Part shown: in pieces, positions 15,751 to 24,850 of the stretch
How positions within the stretch are numbered: position 1 is the stretch's first letter
Layout: each line of letters starts with the position of its first letter
Assembly: GCF_001646655.1 (NCBI RefSeq)
Contig: NZ_LPZN01000003.1
Span: forward strand, 62,001 to 126,000
Source: Rhodococcus gordoniae
Lineage (GTDB): Bacteria; Actinomycetota; Actinomycetes; Mycobacteriales; Mycobacteriaceae
DNA: 64,000 nt
Direction of reading: 5' to 3'
Notes under the pieces: model-generated
Told to the model about the DNA's origin: nothing
What the model saw: the letters and a program-made list of their open reading frames with translations, nothing else
Database searches by the model: none
Made by a program: the position numbers and the translations under genes

Positions 15751-17853
15751 CTACTCTCCGGTCGCCTTGGCGATGATTTCCTTCGAGACGTTCGAGGGAA
15801 CCTCTGCGTAGGAATCGAACACCATGGAGAAGTTCGCGCGGCCCTGGGTCTTCGACCGAAGGTCGCCGATGTAACCGAACATCTCCGAGAGCGGAACCAG
15901 CGCCTTCACGACACGGGCACCACTGCGTTCCTCCATGGCCTGGATCTGGCCACGGCGGGAGTTCAGGTCGCCGATCACTTCACCCATGTAGTCCTCGGGC
16001 GTGGTGACCTCGACGGCCATGAGGGGCTCGAGGATCACCGGGGCGGCCTTGCGGGCCGCTTCCTTCAGTGCCTGCGAGCCGGCGATCTTGAACGCCATCT
16101 CGGACGAGTCGACGTCGTGGTACGCACCGTCGAGGAGGGTGACCTTCAGGTTCACCAGCGGGTAGCCGGCGAGCACGCCGTACTGCATGGCGTCCTGGGC
16201 ACCCGCGTCGACCGACGGGATGTACTCGCGCGGGATGCGACCGCCGGTGACCTTGTTCTCGAACTCGTAGGTCGCGCCGTCCTCGCCGACGAACGGCGAG
16301 AGGCCGATGATGACCTTTGCGAACTGGCCCGAGCCACCGGTCTGCTTCTTGTGCGTGAACTCGAGCTTCTCGACCGGCTTGGTGATCGTCTCGCGGTACG
16401 CGACCTGCGGCTTGCCGACGTTGGCCTCGACCTTGAACTCGCGACGCATGCGGTCGACGAGGATGTCGAGGTGGAGCTCACCCATGCCGCCGATGACGGT
16501 CTGGCCGGTCTCGTCGTCGAGTTCGACGGAGAAGGTCGGGTCCTCTTCGGCGAGCTTCTGGATGGCCGTCGACAGCTTCTCCTGGTCGGCCTTCGACTTC
16601 GGCTCGATGGAGACCTGGATGACCGGGTCCGGGAAGGTCATGGACTCGAGCACGATCGGGGCGTCCTGCGCGCACAGGGTGTCGCCGGTCGTGGTGTCCT
16701 TCAGGCCGATCATCGCGTAGATGTGGCCGGCCACGGCCTCGTCGACCGGGTTCTCCTTGTTGGCGTGCATCTGGAACAGCTTGCCGATGCGCTCCTTCTT
16801 GCCCTTGGTCGAGTTGAGCACCTGGGTGCCCGAGTCGATCCGGCCGGAGTACACGCGGACGAAGGTCAGCTTGCCGAAGAAGGGGTGCGCGGCGATCTTG
16901 AAAGCGAGCGCGGAGAACGGCTCGTCCTTCGAGGGCTTACGACGCAACTCTTCTTCTTCGTTACCGACCTGGTGGCCGATGACCTCACCGATGTCGAGCG
17001 GGTTCGGCAGGTAGTCGATGACCGCGTCGAGCATGGGCTGGATGCCCTTGTTCTTGAACGCGGTGCCGCACAGCACCGGGTAGAGCTCGGAAGCGATGGT
17101 GAGCTTGCGGATCGCGCCCTTGATCTCGGCGACGGTCAGCTCTTCGCCACCGAAGTACTTCTCCATGAGCTCTTCGTCGGACTCGGCGACCGTCTCGAGC
17201 AGCTTCTCGCGGTACTCGGCAGCCTTGTCGGCGAGCTCCGCCGGGATCTCCTCGACCGTGGCCGCGGTGCCGATCTCGGTGGTGCCGCGCCAGGTGAGCG
17301 CCTTCATCTCGACGAGGTCGACGACACCGTCGAAGTTCTCCTCGGCGCCGATCGGGATCTGCAGGACGAGCGGCTTCGCACCGAGACGATCGATGATCGT
17401 CTGCACGGTGAAGAAGAAGTCCGCGCCCATCTTGTCCATCTTGTTGACGAAGCAGATGCGCGGCACGTCGTACTTGGCCGCCTGCCGCCAGACCTGCTCG
17501 GACTGGGGCTCGACACCCTCCTTGCCGTCGAACACGGCAACCGCGCCGTCGAGCACGCGCAGCGACCGCTCGACCTCGACCGTGAAGTCGACGTGGCCGG
17601 GGGTGTCGATGATGTTGATCTGGTTCTTGTTCCAGAAGCAGGTCACGGCTGCGGAGGTGATGGTGATACCCCGCTCCTTCTCCTGCTCCATCCAGTCGGT
17701 GGTCGAGGCACCGTCGTGGGTCTCACCGATCTTGTAGTTGACACCGGTGTAGAAGAGGATGCGCTCGGTGGTGGTGGTCTTGCCGGCATCGATGTGCGCC
17801 ATGATGCCGATGTTGCGGACCTTGTTCAGGTCGGTCAGCACTTCCTGTGCCAC
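15751..17853 (-). CDS. fusA: Elongation factor G
   Basis: A 700-residue translocase GTPase. It has [13 protein letters not shown] (P-loop) near residue 20, [21 protein letters not shown] (guanine recognition) and the five-domain EF-G length. The GTG at 17853 ([21 protein letters not shown]) is the family start. An open frame extends 16 codons further upstream without similarity. It translocates tRNA-mRNA on the ribosome and acts with RRF in recycling. It lies between rpsG and tuf, with a strong stem-loop in the rpsG-fusA gap. Confidence 0.97.
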   Translation of the reverse strand: MAQEVLTDLNKVRNIGIMAHIDAGKTTTTERILFYTGVNYKIGETHDGASTTDWMEQEKERGITITSAAVTCFWNKNQINIIDTPGHVDFTVEVERSLRVLDGAVAVFDGKEGVEPQSEQVWRQAAKYDVPRICFVNKMDKMGADFFFTVQTIIDRLGAKPLVLQIPIGAEENFDGVVDLVEMKALTWRGTTEIGTAATVEEIPAELADKAAEYREKLLETVAESDEELMEKYFGGEELTVAEIKGAIRKLTIASELYPVLCGTAFKNKGIQPMLDAVIDYLPNPLDIGEVIGHQVGNEEEELRRKPSKDEPFSALAFKIAAHPFFGKLTFVRVYSGRIDSGTQVLNSTKGKKERIGKLFQMHANKENPVDEAVAGHIYAMIGLKDTTTGDTLCAQDAPIVLESMTFPDPVIQVSIEPKSKADQEKLSTAIQKLAEEDPTFSVELDDETGQTVIGGMGELHLDILVDRMRREFKVEANVGKPQVAYRETITKPVEKLEFTHKKQTGGSGQFAKVIIGLSPFVGEDGATYEFENKVTGGRIPREYIPSVDAGAQDAMQYGVLAGYPLVNLKVTLLDGAYHDVDSSEMAFKIAGSQALKEAARKAAPVILEPLMAVEVTTPEDYMGEVIGDLNSRRGQIQAMEERSGARVVKALVPLSEMFGYIGDLRSKTQGRANFSMVFDSYAEVPSNVSKEIIAKATGE

Positions 17854-17952
17854 AGGTAACCCCGCTCGTAGCTCGTGTCGGTCCTTGGGTGCGGACCACA
17901 TGTTCTTGTGTTGTCAGCCGGCCTTTACGGGACCGACACAGTTGTGCGAGCA

Positions 17953-17992
17953 GCCGGCCGGGAGGTCCGTGATGACGGGCCTCCCGGCCGGC
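17953..17992 (-). terminator. Large stem-loop in the rpsG-fusA gap (attenuator or processing site)
   Basis: An 18-bp stem (17953-17970 with 17975-17992) has a 4-base GATG loop and one G-T pair. It starts 7 bases after the rpsG stop. There is no T-tract on the minus strand and fusA must be transcribed through it, so attenuation or mRNA processing is likelier than full termination. Confidence 0.55.
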
Positions 17993-17998
17993 GTCGAC

Positions 17999-18469
17999 TC
18001 ACCAGCGGTAGTGCGCGAACGCCTTGTTGGCTTCAGCCATCTTGTGCGTGTCCTCGCGGCGCTTCACGGATGCGCCGAGGCCGTTGCTCGCGTCGAGGAG
18101 CTCGTTGGCGAGCCGCTCGACCATGGTCTTCTCGCGACGCTGACGCGAGAAGGTCACCAGCCAGCGCAGCGCGAGGGTGGTGGAACGACCGGGACGAACC
18201 TCGACCGGCACCTGGTAGGTGGCGCCACCGACGCGACGGCTGCGAACCTCGAGGGCGGGCTTGACGTTGTCGAGCGCGCGCTTGAGGGTGACGACCGGAT
18301 CGGTGCCGGTCTTCTCGCGTGCCTGCTCGAGCGCCTGGTAGACGATGCGCTCGGCGGTGGACTTCTTGCCGTCCAGCAGGATCTTGTTGACCAGCTGGGT
18401 GACCAGCGGCGATCCGTAGACCGGATCGGCGATCAGCGGACGCTTGGGAGCGGGACCCTTACGTGGCAT
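17999..18469 (-). CDS. rpsG: 30S ribosomal protein S7
   Basis: A 156-residue S7 with the family start [10 protein letters not shown], the [15 protein letters not shown] helix and the VGGATYQVP loop, ending in [11 protein letters not shown]7 nucleates assembly of the 3' domain of 16S rRNA. Its ATG overlaps the rpsL stop (TGATG), so translation is coupled to rpsL. Confidence 0.97.
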   Translation of the reverse strand: MPRKGPAPKRPLIADPVYGSPLVTQLVNKILLDGKKSTAERIVYQALEQAREKTGTDPVVTLKRALDNVKPALEVRSRRVGGATYQVPVEVRPGRSTTLALRWLVTFSRQRREKTMVERLANELLDASNGLGASVKRREDTHKMAEANKAFAHYRW

Positions 18470-18843
18470 CAGCCCTTCTCCTTCTTCGCTCCGTAGCGGC
18501 TGCGGGCCTGCTTGCGGTTCTTGACACCCTGGGTGTCGAGCGAGCCGCGGATGATCTTGTAACGCACACCCGGGAGGTCCTTCACACGACCGCCACGCAC
18601 GAGCACCATCGAGTGCTCCTGGAGGTTGTGGCCCTCACCGGGGATGTAGGCGGTGACCTCGACCTGGGAGGTCAGACGCACACGGGCGACCTTCCGGAGA
18701 GCCGAGTTCGGCTTCTTCGGGGTGGTGGTGTACACGCGAGTGCACACGCCGCGACGCTGGGGGCTGCCCTTGAGCGCCGCGCTCTTGACCTTGGCGGCCT
18801 TGTCGCGGCGGCCCTTACGGACCAGCTGATTGATGGTTGGCAT
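18469..18843 (-). CDS. rpsL: 30S ribosomal protein S12
   Basis: A 124-residue S12, starting [12 protein letters not shown] and ending in RYGAKKEKG. It sits at the decoding centre. The two lysines at which streptomycin-resistance mutations arise are wild type here ([11 protein letters not shown] and [11 protein letters not shown]). The ATG at 18843 is the family start. The open frame further upstream is untranslated leader. It is the first gene of the str operon, with a 323-base upstream region. Confidence 0.97.
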   Translation of the reverse strand: MPTINQLVRKGRRDKAAKVKSAALKGSPQRRGVCTRVYTTTPKKPNSALRKVARVRLTSQVEVTAYIPGEGHNLQEHSMVLVRGGRVKDLPGVRYKIIRGSLDTQGVKNRKQARSRYGAKKEKG

Positions 18844-18950
18844 TAACCGGCTTTCTTCGTTGTCTGAAGCTGCTCCCACGAGCAACCTCGGCTGTTCTGA
18901 AATTAGGGATCCATCGGTTGGGGCAAGAAAGCTGCTGCCCCTCACTCGCC

Positions 18951-18968
18951 CCTCGTGTGCACACGAGG
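18951..18968. promoter_or_regulatory. Perfect 18-bp palindrome upstream of the str operon
   Basis: CCTCGTGTGCACACGAGG is identical to its reverse complement. It lies 108 bases upstream of rpsL, between rpsL and the DUF3558 gene behind it, and could be a dimeric regulator site or form a hairpin. The 18844-19166 gap otherwise holds only weak promoter-like hexamers (TTGCCC and TAATTT on the minus strand) and no gene I can support. Confidence 0.55.
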
Positions 18969-19166
18969 TCGGGTGTGTCGCGTACCCCCACACAGGCAGC
19001 CGGGGGCTCGTTCCTGCAGATATCTACAGACCACGCGCACGGCACTACCTCGCATAGGCACACAGACCGGCCCGGGCATGCCGGACACGACCCACAACGA
19101 TACCCGGCGGGCGCGCATGAGGTCAAAGCGAGGAGCGCACACCCTCCCGAGGATCCGCACACACCG

Positions 19167-19709
19167 TCAACTGCTGAGGTTCAGTGTGAGCCGAGCCAAC
19201 GTAGCAGCAGCTTCGCAGGGGTCCACTCCTCCGGAGGTGTACTGCACCCACCAGCCGAAGATGCCGGTCGTCGACGCCCCCGAACTGACCCCGCACGACA
19301 GCGGATCGCCGGGCCGGCGCATCTGCAGGGCCCGACGACCTTCGACGGTCGTGTTCTCGACCTCGTACCCGAGCCCTTCACCGGCGGCGCGTTCGTGATC
19401 GAGGGAACCGGTCTCGAACCAGTTGAAGGTGATCTTCACGACTCCGGTGGGTCCTTCACCGTCCCATCGGCAGATCGCGCCGAAGAATCCTCGCAGGACG
19501 TAATCCGCTCCCACGGCTTCGGCGATCTTCTCGTCGGCGACCGCGTCGCACTCGGTGAGCAGCCGCGTGAACTCGGCACCCGCGCCGCCGCCGATCCCCT
19601 CCGGGACGGCTCGCCCGTCGACGGTGCGCGTGCACCCGGTGAGCAGGGCACCGGTGGCGAGGGCCGCCGTGAGCGCGGCGCCCCACCGGCGTGTGCGTCC
19701 CGCGATCAC
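19167..19709 (-). CDS. DUF3558-type lipoprotein (second of a pair)
   Basis: A 180-residue secreted lipoprotein. It has a basic start, a hydrophobic stretch and lipobox LLTGC near residue 26. The mature part has EFTRLLTECDAVADEKIAEAV, GAICRWDG and a C-terminal DPCEAAATLARLTL segment, the pattern of actinobacterial DUF3558 proteins with a few conserved cysteines. The GTG at 19709 overlaps the preceding stop by 4 bases, so the two lipoproteins are translated together. DUF3558 proteins have no firmly known function. Envelope location is expected. Confidence 0.75.
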   Translation of the reverse strand: MIAGRTRRWGAALTAALATGALLTGCTRTVDGRAVPEGIGGGAGAEFTRLLTECDAVADEKIAEAVGADYVLRGFFGAICRWDGEGPTGVVKITFNWFETGSLDHERAAGEGLGYEVENTTVEGRRALQMRRPGDPLSCGVSSGASTTGIFGWWVQYTSGGVDPCEAAATLARLTLNLSS

Positions 19710-20257
19710 TTCTGCACCCTTTCCACGCTCGTGGTCGCGAGATCGCGGGCGACGACACACGCGTCGGCGACGGGCGTGAGGTTCGAGTACGACACCGACC
19801 AGTGGACGAAATCGCCACCGAACTCCACGCCGATCTCGCACAGCGTGGTCTGTCCCAGCTCGTTCTGGTACGACCCCATGAATCCGGCCCGTCCCCCGAT
19901 CTCGACGTCGGCCGCGGGCCGGCCGATGAGATCGGAACCGGCACGTTCGCGTCCGATGGGACTTCCCCGGTACCAGGAGAAGCTCACACTGGGACCGCCG
20001 ACGTAGACCTCCCATTCGCAGCCCACCGAGTTGCGCGTCACCGTCGCGAACGTTCCGAGACCGAAGGCCGCGGCCACCTCGTCGTCGGACATCGCGCCGC
20101 ACTCGTCGAACAACGGGCCGGGGTCGGTCACGGACGCGGTCGGCGAGGTCTCGGCCTGCCCGGCGTCGCCGGAGTCCCCGCACGCGACGACACCGAGACC
20201 GATGAGACCGGCCGTCGCCACGGCAGCCGCCGTCCTTCCGATACGCGGGAGAGGCAT
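19706..20257 (-). CDS. DUF3558-type lipoprotein (first of a pair)
   Basis: A 183-residue lipoprotein with lipobox VVAC near residue 26. It is followed by an acidic Ser/Thr-rich linker and the DUF3558 pattern: LFDECGAMSDDEVAAAFG, SVGCEWEVY, SFSWYRGSPIGRERAGSDLIGR and DACVVARDLATTSV. The ATG at 20257 gives a normal signal peptide. The longer open frame overlaps the TetR gene. It is a diverged paralogue of the next gene, so the pair probably arose by duplication. Confidence 0.75.
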   Translation of the reverse strand: MPLPRIGRTAAAVATAGLIGLGVVACGDSGDAGQAETSPTASVTDPGPLFDECGAMSDDEVAAAFGLGTFATVTRNSVGCEWEVYVGGPSVSFSWYRGSPIGRERAGSDLIGRPAADVEIGGRAGFMGSYQNELGQTTLCEIGVEFGGDFVHWSVSYSNLTPVADACVVARDLATTSVERVQK

Positions 20258-20267
20258 GGCGGGAAGA

Positions 20268-20828
20268 CTACCGAGCCGGACCCTCCCGCGTGCGGCGACT
20301 CGAGGACTCCCGCAGCACCTCGTCGAGCTGCGCGGCCCAGTGCCGGACGATCTCACGCCGGCGGGCCGAGTCGTCCGTCAACACATCGGCCAGGCCGAGG
20401 CCGCGCGCGAGATCCAGTGTCGCCTGGACCATCCGGTGCACCACCGGGTCGGTGTCGTCGGCGGCGAGTTGCTCGACGGCCACCGCGTGCGAGACGCGTC
20501 CGAACTTCTCCTCGAGCGGCAGGAGCCTCTCGCGCAACGCCGGGTCGGCCGCCGCGGCCGCCCTGCCCCCGACGCCCGCGGGTACGTCGAACGGCTCCGT
20601 GCGGACCCGTTCGATGCGGCTGTCGAACATGAACTCGAGCGACGCGGTGATGAGATCCTCCCGGGTCGGGAAGTGGTGCTGGGTGGCCCCGCGCGACACC
20701 CCCGCCCGCTCCGCGACCACCCCCACTGTGGTTGCGGCCCAACCTGATTCGGCGAGGCAGTCGATCGTCGCTTCGAGCAACCGCCGCCGCGTGGCGCGGC
20801 TGCGGTCCTGCTTCGGTTCTCGCCTCAT
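20268..20828 (-). CDS. TetR-family regulator upstream of the DUF3558 pair
   Basis: A 186-residue protein with RRRLLEATIDCLAESGWAAT and the helix-turn-helix AERAGVSRGATQHHFPTREDLI (about residues 40-60). The QHHF variant is found in regulators of acyl or aromatic metabolism. The C-terminal region is helical. It ends 11 bases before the first lipoprotein start, so the three genes are likely one unit. It is divergent from another TetR gene 135 bases away. Confidence 0.85.
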   Translation of the reverse strand: MRREPKQDRSRATRRRLLEATIDCLAESGWAATTVGVVAERAGVSRGATQHHFPTREDLITASLEFMFDSRIERVRTEPFDVPAGVGGRAAAAADPALRERLLPLEEKFGRVSHAVAVEQLAADDTDPVVHRMVQATLDLARGLGLADVLTDDSARRREIVRHWAAQLDEVLRESSSRRTREGPAR

Positions 20829-20962
20829 CGGGCCTCCTCACCTGCCTGTCCCGTCAGGAATGATCTTTCGCCGAGCGGGTATTCGTGCGACCCCGGAACA
20901 GTACGCAAAGCTCATCATCCGTACACTCGTATAACAGGTCGGGGCGAAAGGGGGAGCACCAC

Positions 20963-21538
20963 GTGGCGACCATCGTCAGGCGCGAGGACTACTTCGACGC
21001 CGCCCTGGCCATCCTGGCCACCAACGACCATGCCGGACTCAAGCAGGCACGCTTGTGCAGTCATCTCGAAGTGACGACCGGCTCGTTCTACAACTACTTC
21101 GAGAGCTGGGCGCAGTTCAAGACGGAGTTCCTGCAGCACTGGCTCGACAGCCAGACACTCCAGCACACCGCGGCGGCGCGCCTCGAGGGTTCCCTGCCCC
21201 GGCGGCTCCGGTTGCTCATCGACCTCGCGTGCGGCCTGCCCCACTCCGCCGAGTCCGCCCTCCGCGGCTGGTCGCACAGCGATTCGGGAGTCCACGAGGT
21301 GCAGAGCAAGGTCGACGAGCTGCGCTACGCGGTGGTGGCCGAAGCGGTGGCCCAGTACATCGGTTCGAGGGAAGAGGCGGATCGGTTCGCGCGGTTGGCC
21401 CTGTACACCCTCGTCGGCTACCAGCAGACCGTGCCCCTGCAGGACGTGAGCTCGTTGCGGTGGTCGCTCGGCTACCTGCTGCGGACGCTGCTCCCACCGG
21501 ACGAAGCAGACCGCCTCTTCTCCTCGAATTCCGTCTAG
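20963..21538 (+). CDS. TetR-family regulator next to acyl-CoA dehydrogenases
   Basis: A 191-residue protein. The N-terminal REDYFDAALAILATNDHAGL and the HTH CSHLEVTTGSFYNYFESWAQF (FYNYF signature, about residues 38-48) are TetR-like. The GTG at 20963 follows GGGGAG. Its stop overlaps the stop of the convergent acyl-CoA dehydrogenase by 4 bases. It is a candidate regulator of the acyl-CoA dehydrogenase set, whose promoter holds a CAAGnnCTTG palindrome. Confidence 0.8.
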   Translation: MATIVRREDYFDAALAILATNDHAGLKQARLCSHLEVTTGSFYNYFESWAQFKTEFLQHWLDSQTLQHTAAARLEGSLPRRLRLLIDLACGLPHSAESALRGWSHSDSGVHEVQSKVDELRYAVVAEAVAQYIGSREEADRFARLALYTLVGYQQTVPLQDVSSLRWSLGYLLRTLLPPDEADRLFSSNSV

Positions 21539-22695
21539 TACGACTTCGGCAGACCCAGTGAGTGCTGGGCCACGAAGTTGAGGATCATCTCCCGGCTGAC
21601 CGGCGCCACGCGAGCGATGCGCGCGGCGCCGAGCATCGCCGCGAGTCCGTACTCCCGGGTCAGCCCGGCACCACCGTGCGTCTGGATCGCCTGATCCAGC
21701 GCGGCGATCGCGGCCTCCCCCGCGGCGTACTTGGCCATGTTCGCGGCCTCCGCGGCCCCGAGATCGTCGCCGTTGTCGTAGAGGACGGCGGCCTTCTGCA
21801 TCATGAGCTTCGCGAGTTCGAGCTCGATCTTGCGCTGCGCCAAGGGGTGGGCGATGCCCTGGTGCGCGCCGATGGGTTGCTTCCAGACGGTGCGGTCGTT
21901 GGCATAGCGCACCGCGGCGTCGAGGGCGTACCGCCCCATGCCCACCGCCATCGCCGCACCCATGATCCGCTCGGGATTCAGGCCGGAGAACAGCTGCATG
22001 AGCGCGGCCTCGGGTTCACCGACGAGCGCGTCGGCGGGAAGCCGCACATCGTCGAGGAAGAGGGAGAACTGGTAGTCCGGCTCGAGGATGTCCATCTCCA
22101 TCGGTGTCCTCGTGAGGCCCGCGGCGTCGGTAGGCACGATGAACAGGGCCGGGCGGAGCTTTCCGGTCTTCGCGTCCTCTGTACGGGACACCACGAGCAC
22201 GGCGTCGGCCTGGTCGACCCCGGAGATGTACACCTTGCTGCCGGAGAGGATCCAGTCGTCACCGTCGCGACGCGCGACCGTGGTGATGTTGTGCGAGTTG
22301 GATCCGGCGTCGGCCTCGGTGATACCGAACGCCATGATGCGTGAGCCGTCGGCGAGTCCGGGCAGCCACTGCTGCTTCTGGGCGGCGGTGCCGTACTTGG
22401 AGATGATGGTGCCGCAGATGGCCGGCGAGACCACGACGAGCAGCAGTCCCGCCCCCTTGGCCGACAACTCCTCCTGCACCAGCGCGAGCTCGTAGATGCC
22501 GGCACCGCCTCCTCCGTACTCCTCCGGAAGATTCACACCGAGGAAGCCGAGCTTGGATGCCTCGGCCCACAATTCGGTGAGCGGCTCGTGGGCGCGCGAC
22601 TTGGGGAGCACGTAGTCCACGTAGTTGTAGCGTGCGGCCAGAGCCGCTACCGCAGCGCGCAGTTCCTTCTGCTCGTCGGTCTCGATGATGCTCAA
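21535..22695 (-). CDS. Acyl-CoA dehydrogenase
   Basis: A 386-residue acyl-CoA dehydrogenase. It has the FAD-contact ITEADAGSN segment, QTHGGAGLTREYGL near residue 345, and an RKIELELAKLMMQKAA helix. The usual C-terminal YEGT catalytic glutamate is absent (VAPVSREM occupies that place). The glutamate in NPERIMGAAMAVG is where isovaleryl-type enzymes carry their base. The start is TTG with GGAAGG upstream. It follows the second dehydrogenase by 63 bases. It would oxidise an acyl-CoA at C2-C3 and pass electrons to ETF, possibly as one half of a heteromer. Confidence 0.85.
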   Translation of the reverse strand: MSIIETDEQKELRAAVAALAARYNYVDYVLPKSRAHEPLTELWAEASKLGFLGVNLPEEYGGGGAGIYELALVQEELSAKGAGLLLVVVSPAICGTIISKYGTAAQKQQWLPGLADGSRIMAFGITEADAGSNSHNITTVARRDGDDWILSGSKVYISGVDQADAVLVVSRTEDAKTGKLRPALFIVPTDAAGLTRTPMEMDILEPDYQFSLFLDDVRLPADALVGEPEAALMQLFSGLNPERIMGAAMAVGMGRYALDAAVRYANDRTVWKQPIGAHQGIAHPLAQRKIELELAKLMMQKAAVLYDNGDDLGAAEAANMAKYAAGEAAIAALDQAIQTHGGAGLTREYGLAAMLGAARIARVAPVSREMILNFVAQHSLGLPKSY

Positions 22696-22758
22696 GGGAA
22701 TGCCTTCCGGTCGTGTCGGGACACGCGCCGTGGTCGGTCGCGTGAGGGAACAGGTGGG

Positions 22759-23907
22759 TCAGGCGCCGTAACCCAGCCGCTTGGCGGCGAGTTCGGTGAG
22801 GATCTCGGTGGTGCCGCCACCGATGCCGAGGATGCGCATGTCCCGGTACTGCCGTTCGACCTCGGATTCGGCCATGTACCCGAGGCCGCCGAAGAGCTGC
22901 ACGGCCTGGTGGGCGACCCATTCGCCGGCCTCGACCGAGGTGTTCTTGGCGAAGCACACCTCGGCGATCAGGTCGGTCTCACCGGCCACGGCCCGTTCGG
23001 TGACGTGCCGGGTGTAGACACGCGCGACGTCGATGCGACGCGCCATGTCGGACAGCGTGCGCTGCACGGCCTGTCGGGTGATCAGCGGCCGGCCGAAGGT
23101 TTCGCGGTCGCGGCACCACTCGATCGTCAGGTCCAGGCACCGCTGCGCACCCGAATAGGCCTGTGCGGCCAGAGCTATCCGCTCGGAGACGAAACCCTGT
23201 GCGATCTGCCAGAATCCGGTGTTCTCCGTGCCGACGAGGTTGGCGGCCGGGACGCGGACGTCGGCGAACGACAACTCGGCGGTGTCCGAGGCACGCCAGC
23301 CCATCTTGTCGAGCTTGCGCGAGACGGTGAAACCCGGTGTGCCCTTCTCGATCACGAGGAGCGAGACTCCCCCGGCCCCGGGCCCGCCGGTACGGACCGC
23401 GGTGACCACGAAATCGGCGCGGCACCCGGAGGTGATGTAGGTCTTGGCCCCGTTGACGACGTAGTGGTCACCGTCGCGCACCGCGGTGGTCGTCAGATGG
23501 CCGACATCCGAACCGCCGCCCGGTTCGGTGATCGCGAGGGACCCGACGAGTTCGCCTGCGAGGGTGGGTCGTACCCACCTGTCGATCTGCTCGTGGTCGC
23601 CCGCCGCGATGAGGTGCGGTAGCGCGATACCGCACGTGAACAGCGACGCGAACGCACCACCCGACGCGCCCGCTTCGTGGAATGCCTCGCAGACGGTCAG
23701 CGTGTCGGCGCCGTCGCCGCCGGAACCGCCGACCTCCTCGGGGAAGCCGGCACCGAGCAGGCCGATCTTCGCGGCCTCGGCGTGCAGTTCGCGGGGCAGT
23801 TCGCCGGCGCGCTCCCAGTCGTCGAGGTGGGGCAGGATCTCGCGCTTCACGAAACCGGTGACGGTTTCGCGCAGGGCGAGACGCTCGGGGGTGGTCCACA
23901 TGTTCAC
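22759..23907 (-). CDS. Acyl-CoA dehydrogenase
   Basis: A 382-residue acyl-CoA dehydrogenase with ITEPGGGSDVGHL (FAD/substrate loop), TYITSGCRADF, and QLFGGLGYMAESEVERQYRD (FAD-binding helix). The C-terminal ILGIGGGTTEIL replaces the canonical YEGT glutamate, and SERIALAAQAYSG offers the alternative base position used by isovaleryl- and long-chain-type enzymes. Paired dehydrogenase genes in actinobacteria often encode alpha2-beta2 enzymes for bulky acyl-CoA esters, including steroid side-chain esters. That role is possible but unproven here. The TIGR03084 gene lies 54 bases upstream. Confidence 0.85.
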   Translation of the reverse strand: MNMWTTPERLALRETVTGFVKREILPHLDDWERAGELPRELHAEAAKIGLLGAGFPEEVGGSGGDGADTLTVCEAFHEAGASGGAFASLFTCGIALPHLIAAGDHEQIDRWVRPTLAGELVGSLAITEPGGGSDVGHLTTTAVRDGDHYVVNGAKTYITSGCRADFVVTAVRTGGPGAGGVSLLVIEKGTPGFTVSRKLDKMGWRASDTAELSFADVRVPAANLVGTENTGFWQIAQGFVSERIALAAQAYSGAQRCLDLTIEWCRDRETFGRPLITRQAVQRTLSDMARRIDVARVYTRHVTERAVAGETDLIAEVCFAKNTSVEAGEWVAHQAVQLFGGLGYMAESEVERQYRDMRILGIGGGTTEILTELAAKRLGYGA

Positions 23908-23961
23908 GGTGTCTCCGAACTCACGTTGTCTCCGAGGGTGTTCCGGCAGTCGGGATCGACC

Positions 23962-24756
23962 TCAGGAGGTCGACGAGGTGGGTGCGCGCCCGGGGCCGGG
24001 GGCGCCGGCGAAGGCCTGTGCGAGACCGAGCCACTCCTCGGCGTCCGGGCCGTCGGCGACGAGAGCGGTGTCGTCGCGGTGGACGCGTTGGGTGACGAGC
24101 AGGCAGAAGTCGAGGGCCGGGCCGGTGACCGACTGCGTCGCATCATCCGGTCCCCATTCCCAGCTCCCACCGTCCGGGCTGGTGAGTACCACGCGGAACG
24201 GCTCGGTCGGAGGCGTCCGGTCGCGGATGACGTACGCGAAATCGCGCGTCCGCACACCCAGGTGCGCGATGTTCTTCAGACGCGCGGTGGGAGCGCGTGT
24301 GACGCCGAGGGTGTCCGCGACGTCTCCCCCGTGCGCCCAGGTCTCCATCAGTCGCGCCGTCGCCATCGAGGCAGGCGACATCGGCGGGCCGAACCACAGG
24401 ATCTTCGTTCCGCGCGGCACCCCGGCGAGGGCGTCCCCGAGTTCGCGGCGAGTGTCGCGCCAGTCGGCGAGCAACTCCGCGGACGGCCTGCCCGCCTGCT
24501 CCTCGGCACCCACGTCGACGAACCCCAGCGGGTCGCCGAACGCCGCTTCGACCGTCTTCACGAAGGCGTCCGGGTCGCGGACGGCGGTGAGCGCCGCCCG
24601 GTCGGTCCACAGCAGATGGCCGATCTGGTGGGCGATGGTCCACCCGGCCGCGGGCGTGGGCAGTGTCCAGCTCTCCTCGGGCAGAGTCGCGACGAGCGCG
24701 TCGAGATCGTCGCCCTCCGCGCGCAGATCGTCGAGGACCGTGTGCAGATCGGACAT
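23962..24756 (-). CDS. TIGR03084-family protein (DinB/mycothiol-dependent maleylpyruvate isomerase-like fold)
   Basis: A 264-residue protein. The N-terminal region ([20 protein letters not shown], then [17 protein letters not shown]) has the metal-binding HxxxH-type helix of the DinB/MDMPI fold, and [18 protein letters not shown] supplies a further His region. The C-terminal domain starts near residue 180. TIGR03084 proteins are common in mycolic-acid bacteria next to acyl-CoA dehydrogenases. The reaction is unknown and mycothiol dependence is only suggested by the fold. It is the first gene of the leftward unit, with a CAAGnnCTTG palindrome 32-45 bases upstream of its ATG. Confidence 0.75.
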   Translation of the reverse strand: MSDLHTVLDDLRAEGDDLDALVATLPEESWTLPTPAAGWTIAHQIGHLLWTDRAALTAVRDPDAFVKTVEAAFGDPLGFVDVGAEEQAGRPSAELLADWRDTRRELGDALAGVPRGTKILWFGPPMSPASMATARLMETWAHGGDVADTLGVTRAPTARLKNIAHLGVRTRDFAYVIRDRTPPTEPFRVVLTSPDGGSWEWGPDDATQSVTGPALDFCLLVTQRVHRDDTALVADGPDAEEWLGLAQAFAGAPGPGRAPTSSTS

Positions 24757-24787
24757 GAGGCAAGCGTCACACGTCGCCCCTCTGAAA

Positions 24788-24801
24788 TCAAGCACTTGTG
24801 A
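24788..24801. promoter_or_regulatory. CAAG-N2-CTTG palindrome, KstR2-like operator candidate
   Basis: TCAAGCACTTG lies between the divergent TIGR03084 and EamA genes. Against the published KstR2 consensus AnCAAGnnCTTGnT, 9 of the 10 specified bases agree (only the last T differs). KstR2 represses steroid ring C/D degradation. The adjacent TetR protein at 20963-21538 is another candidate binder. An outer AATCA/TGATT inverted repeat (24786-24803) encloses it. Confidence 0.5.
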
Positions 24802-24850
24802 TTGTTTTGGGACCGGCGCGCTCCTCGAACCCGTCGGACAGACTGACGGA

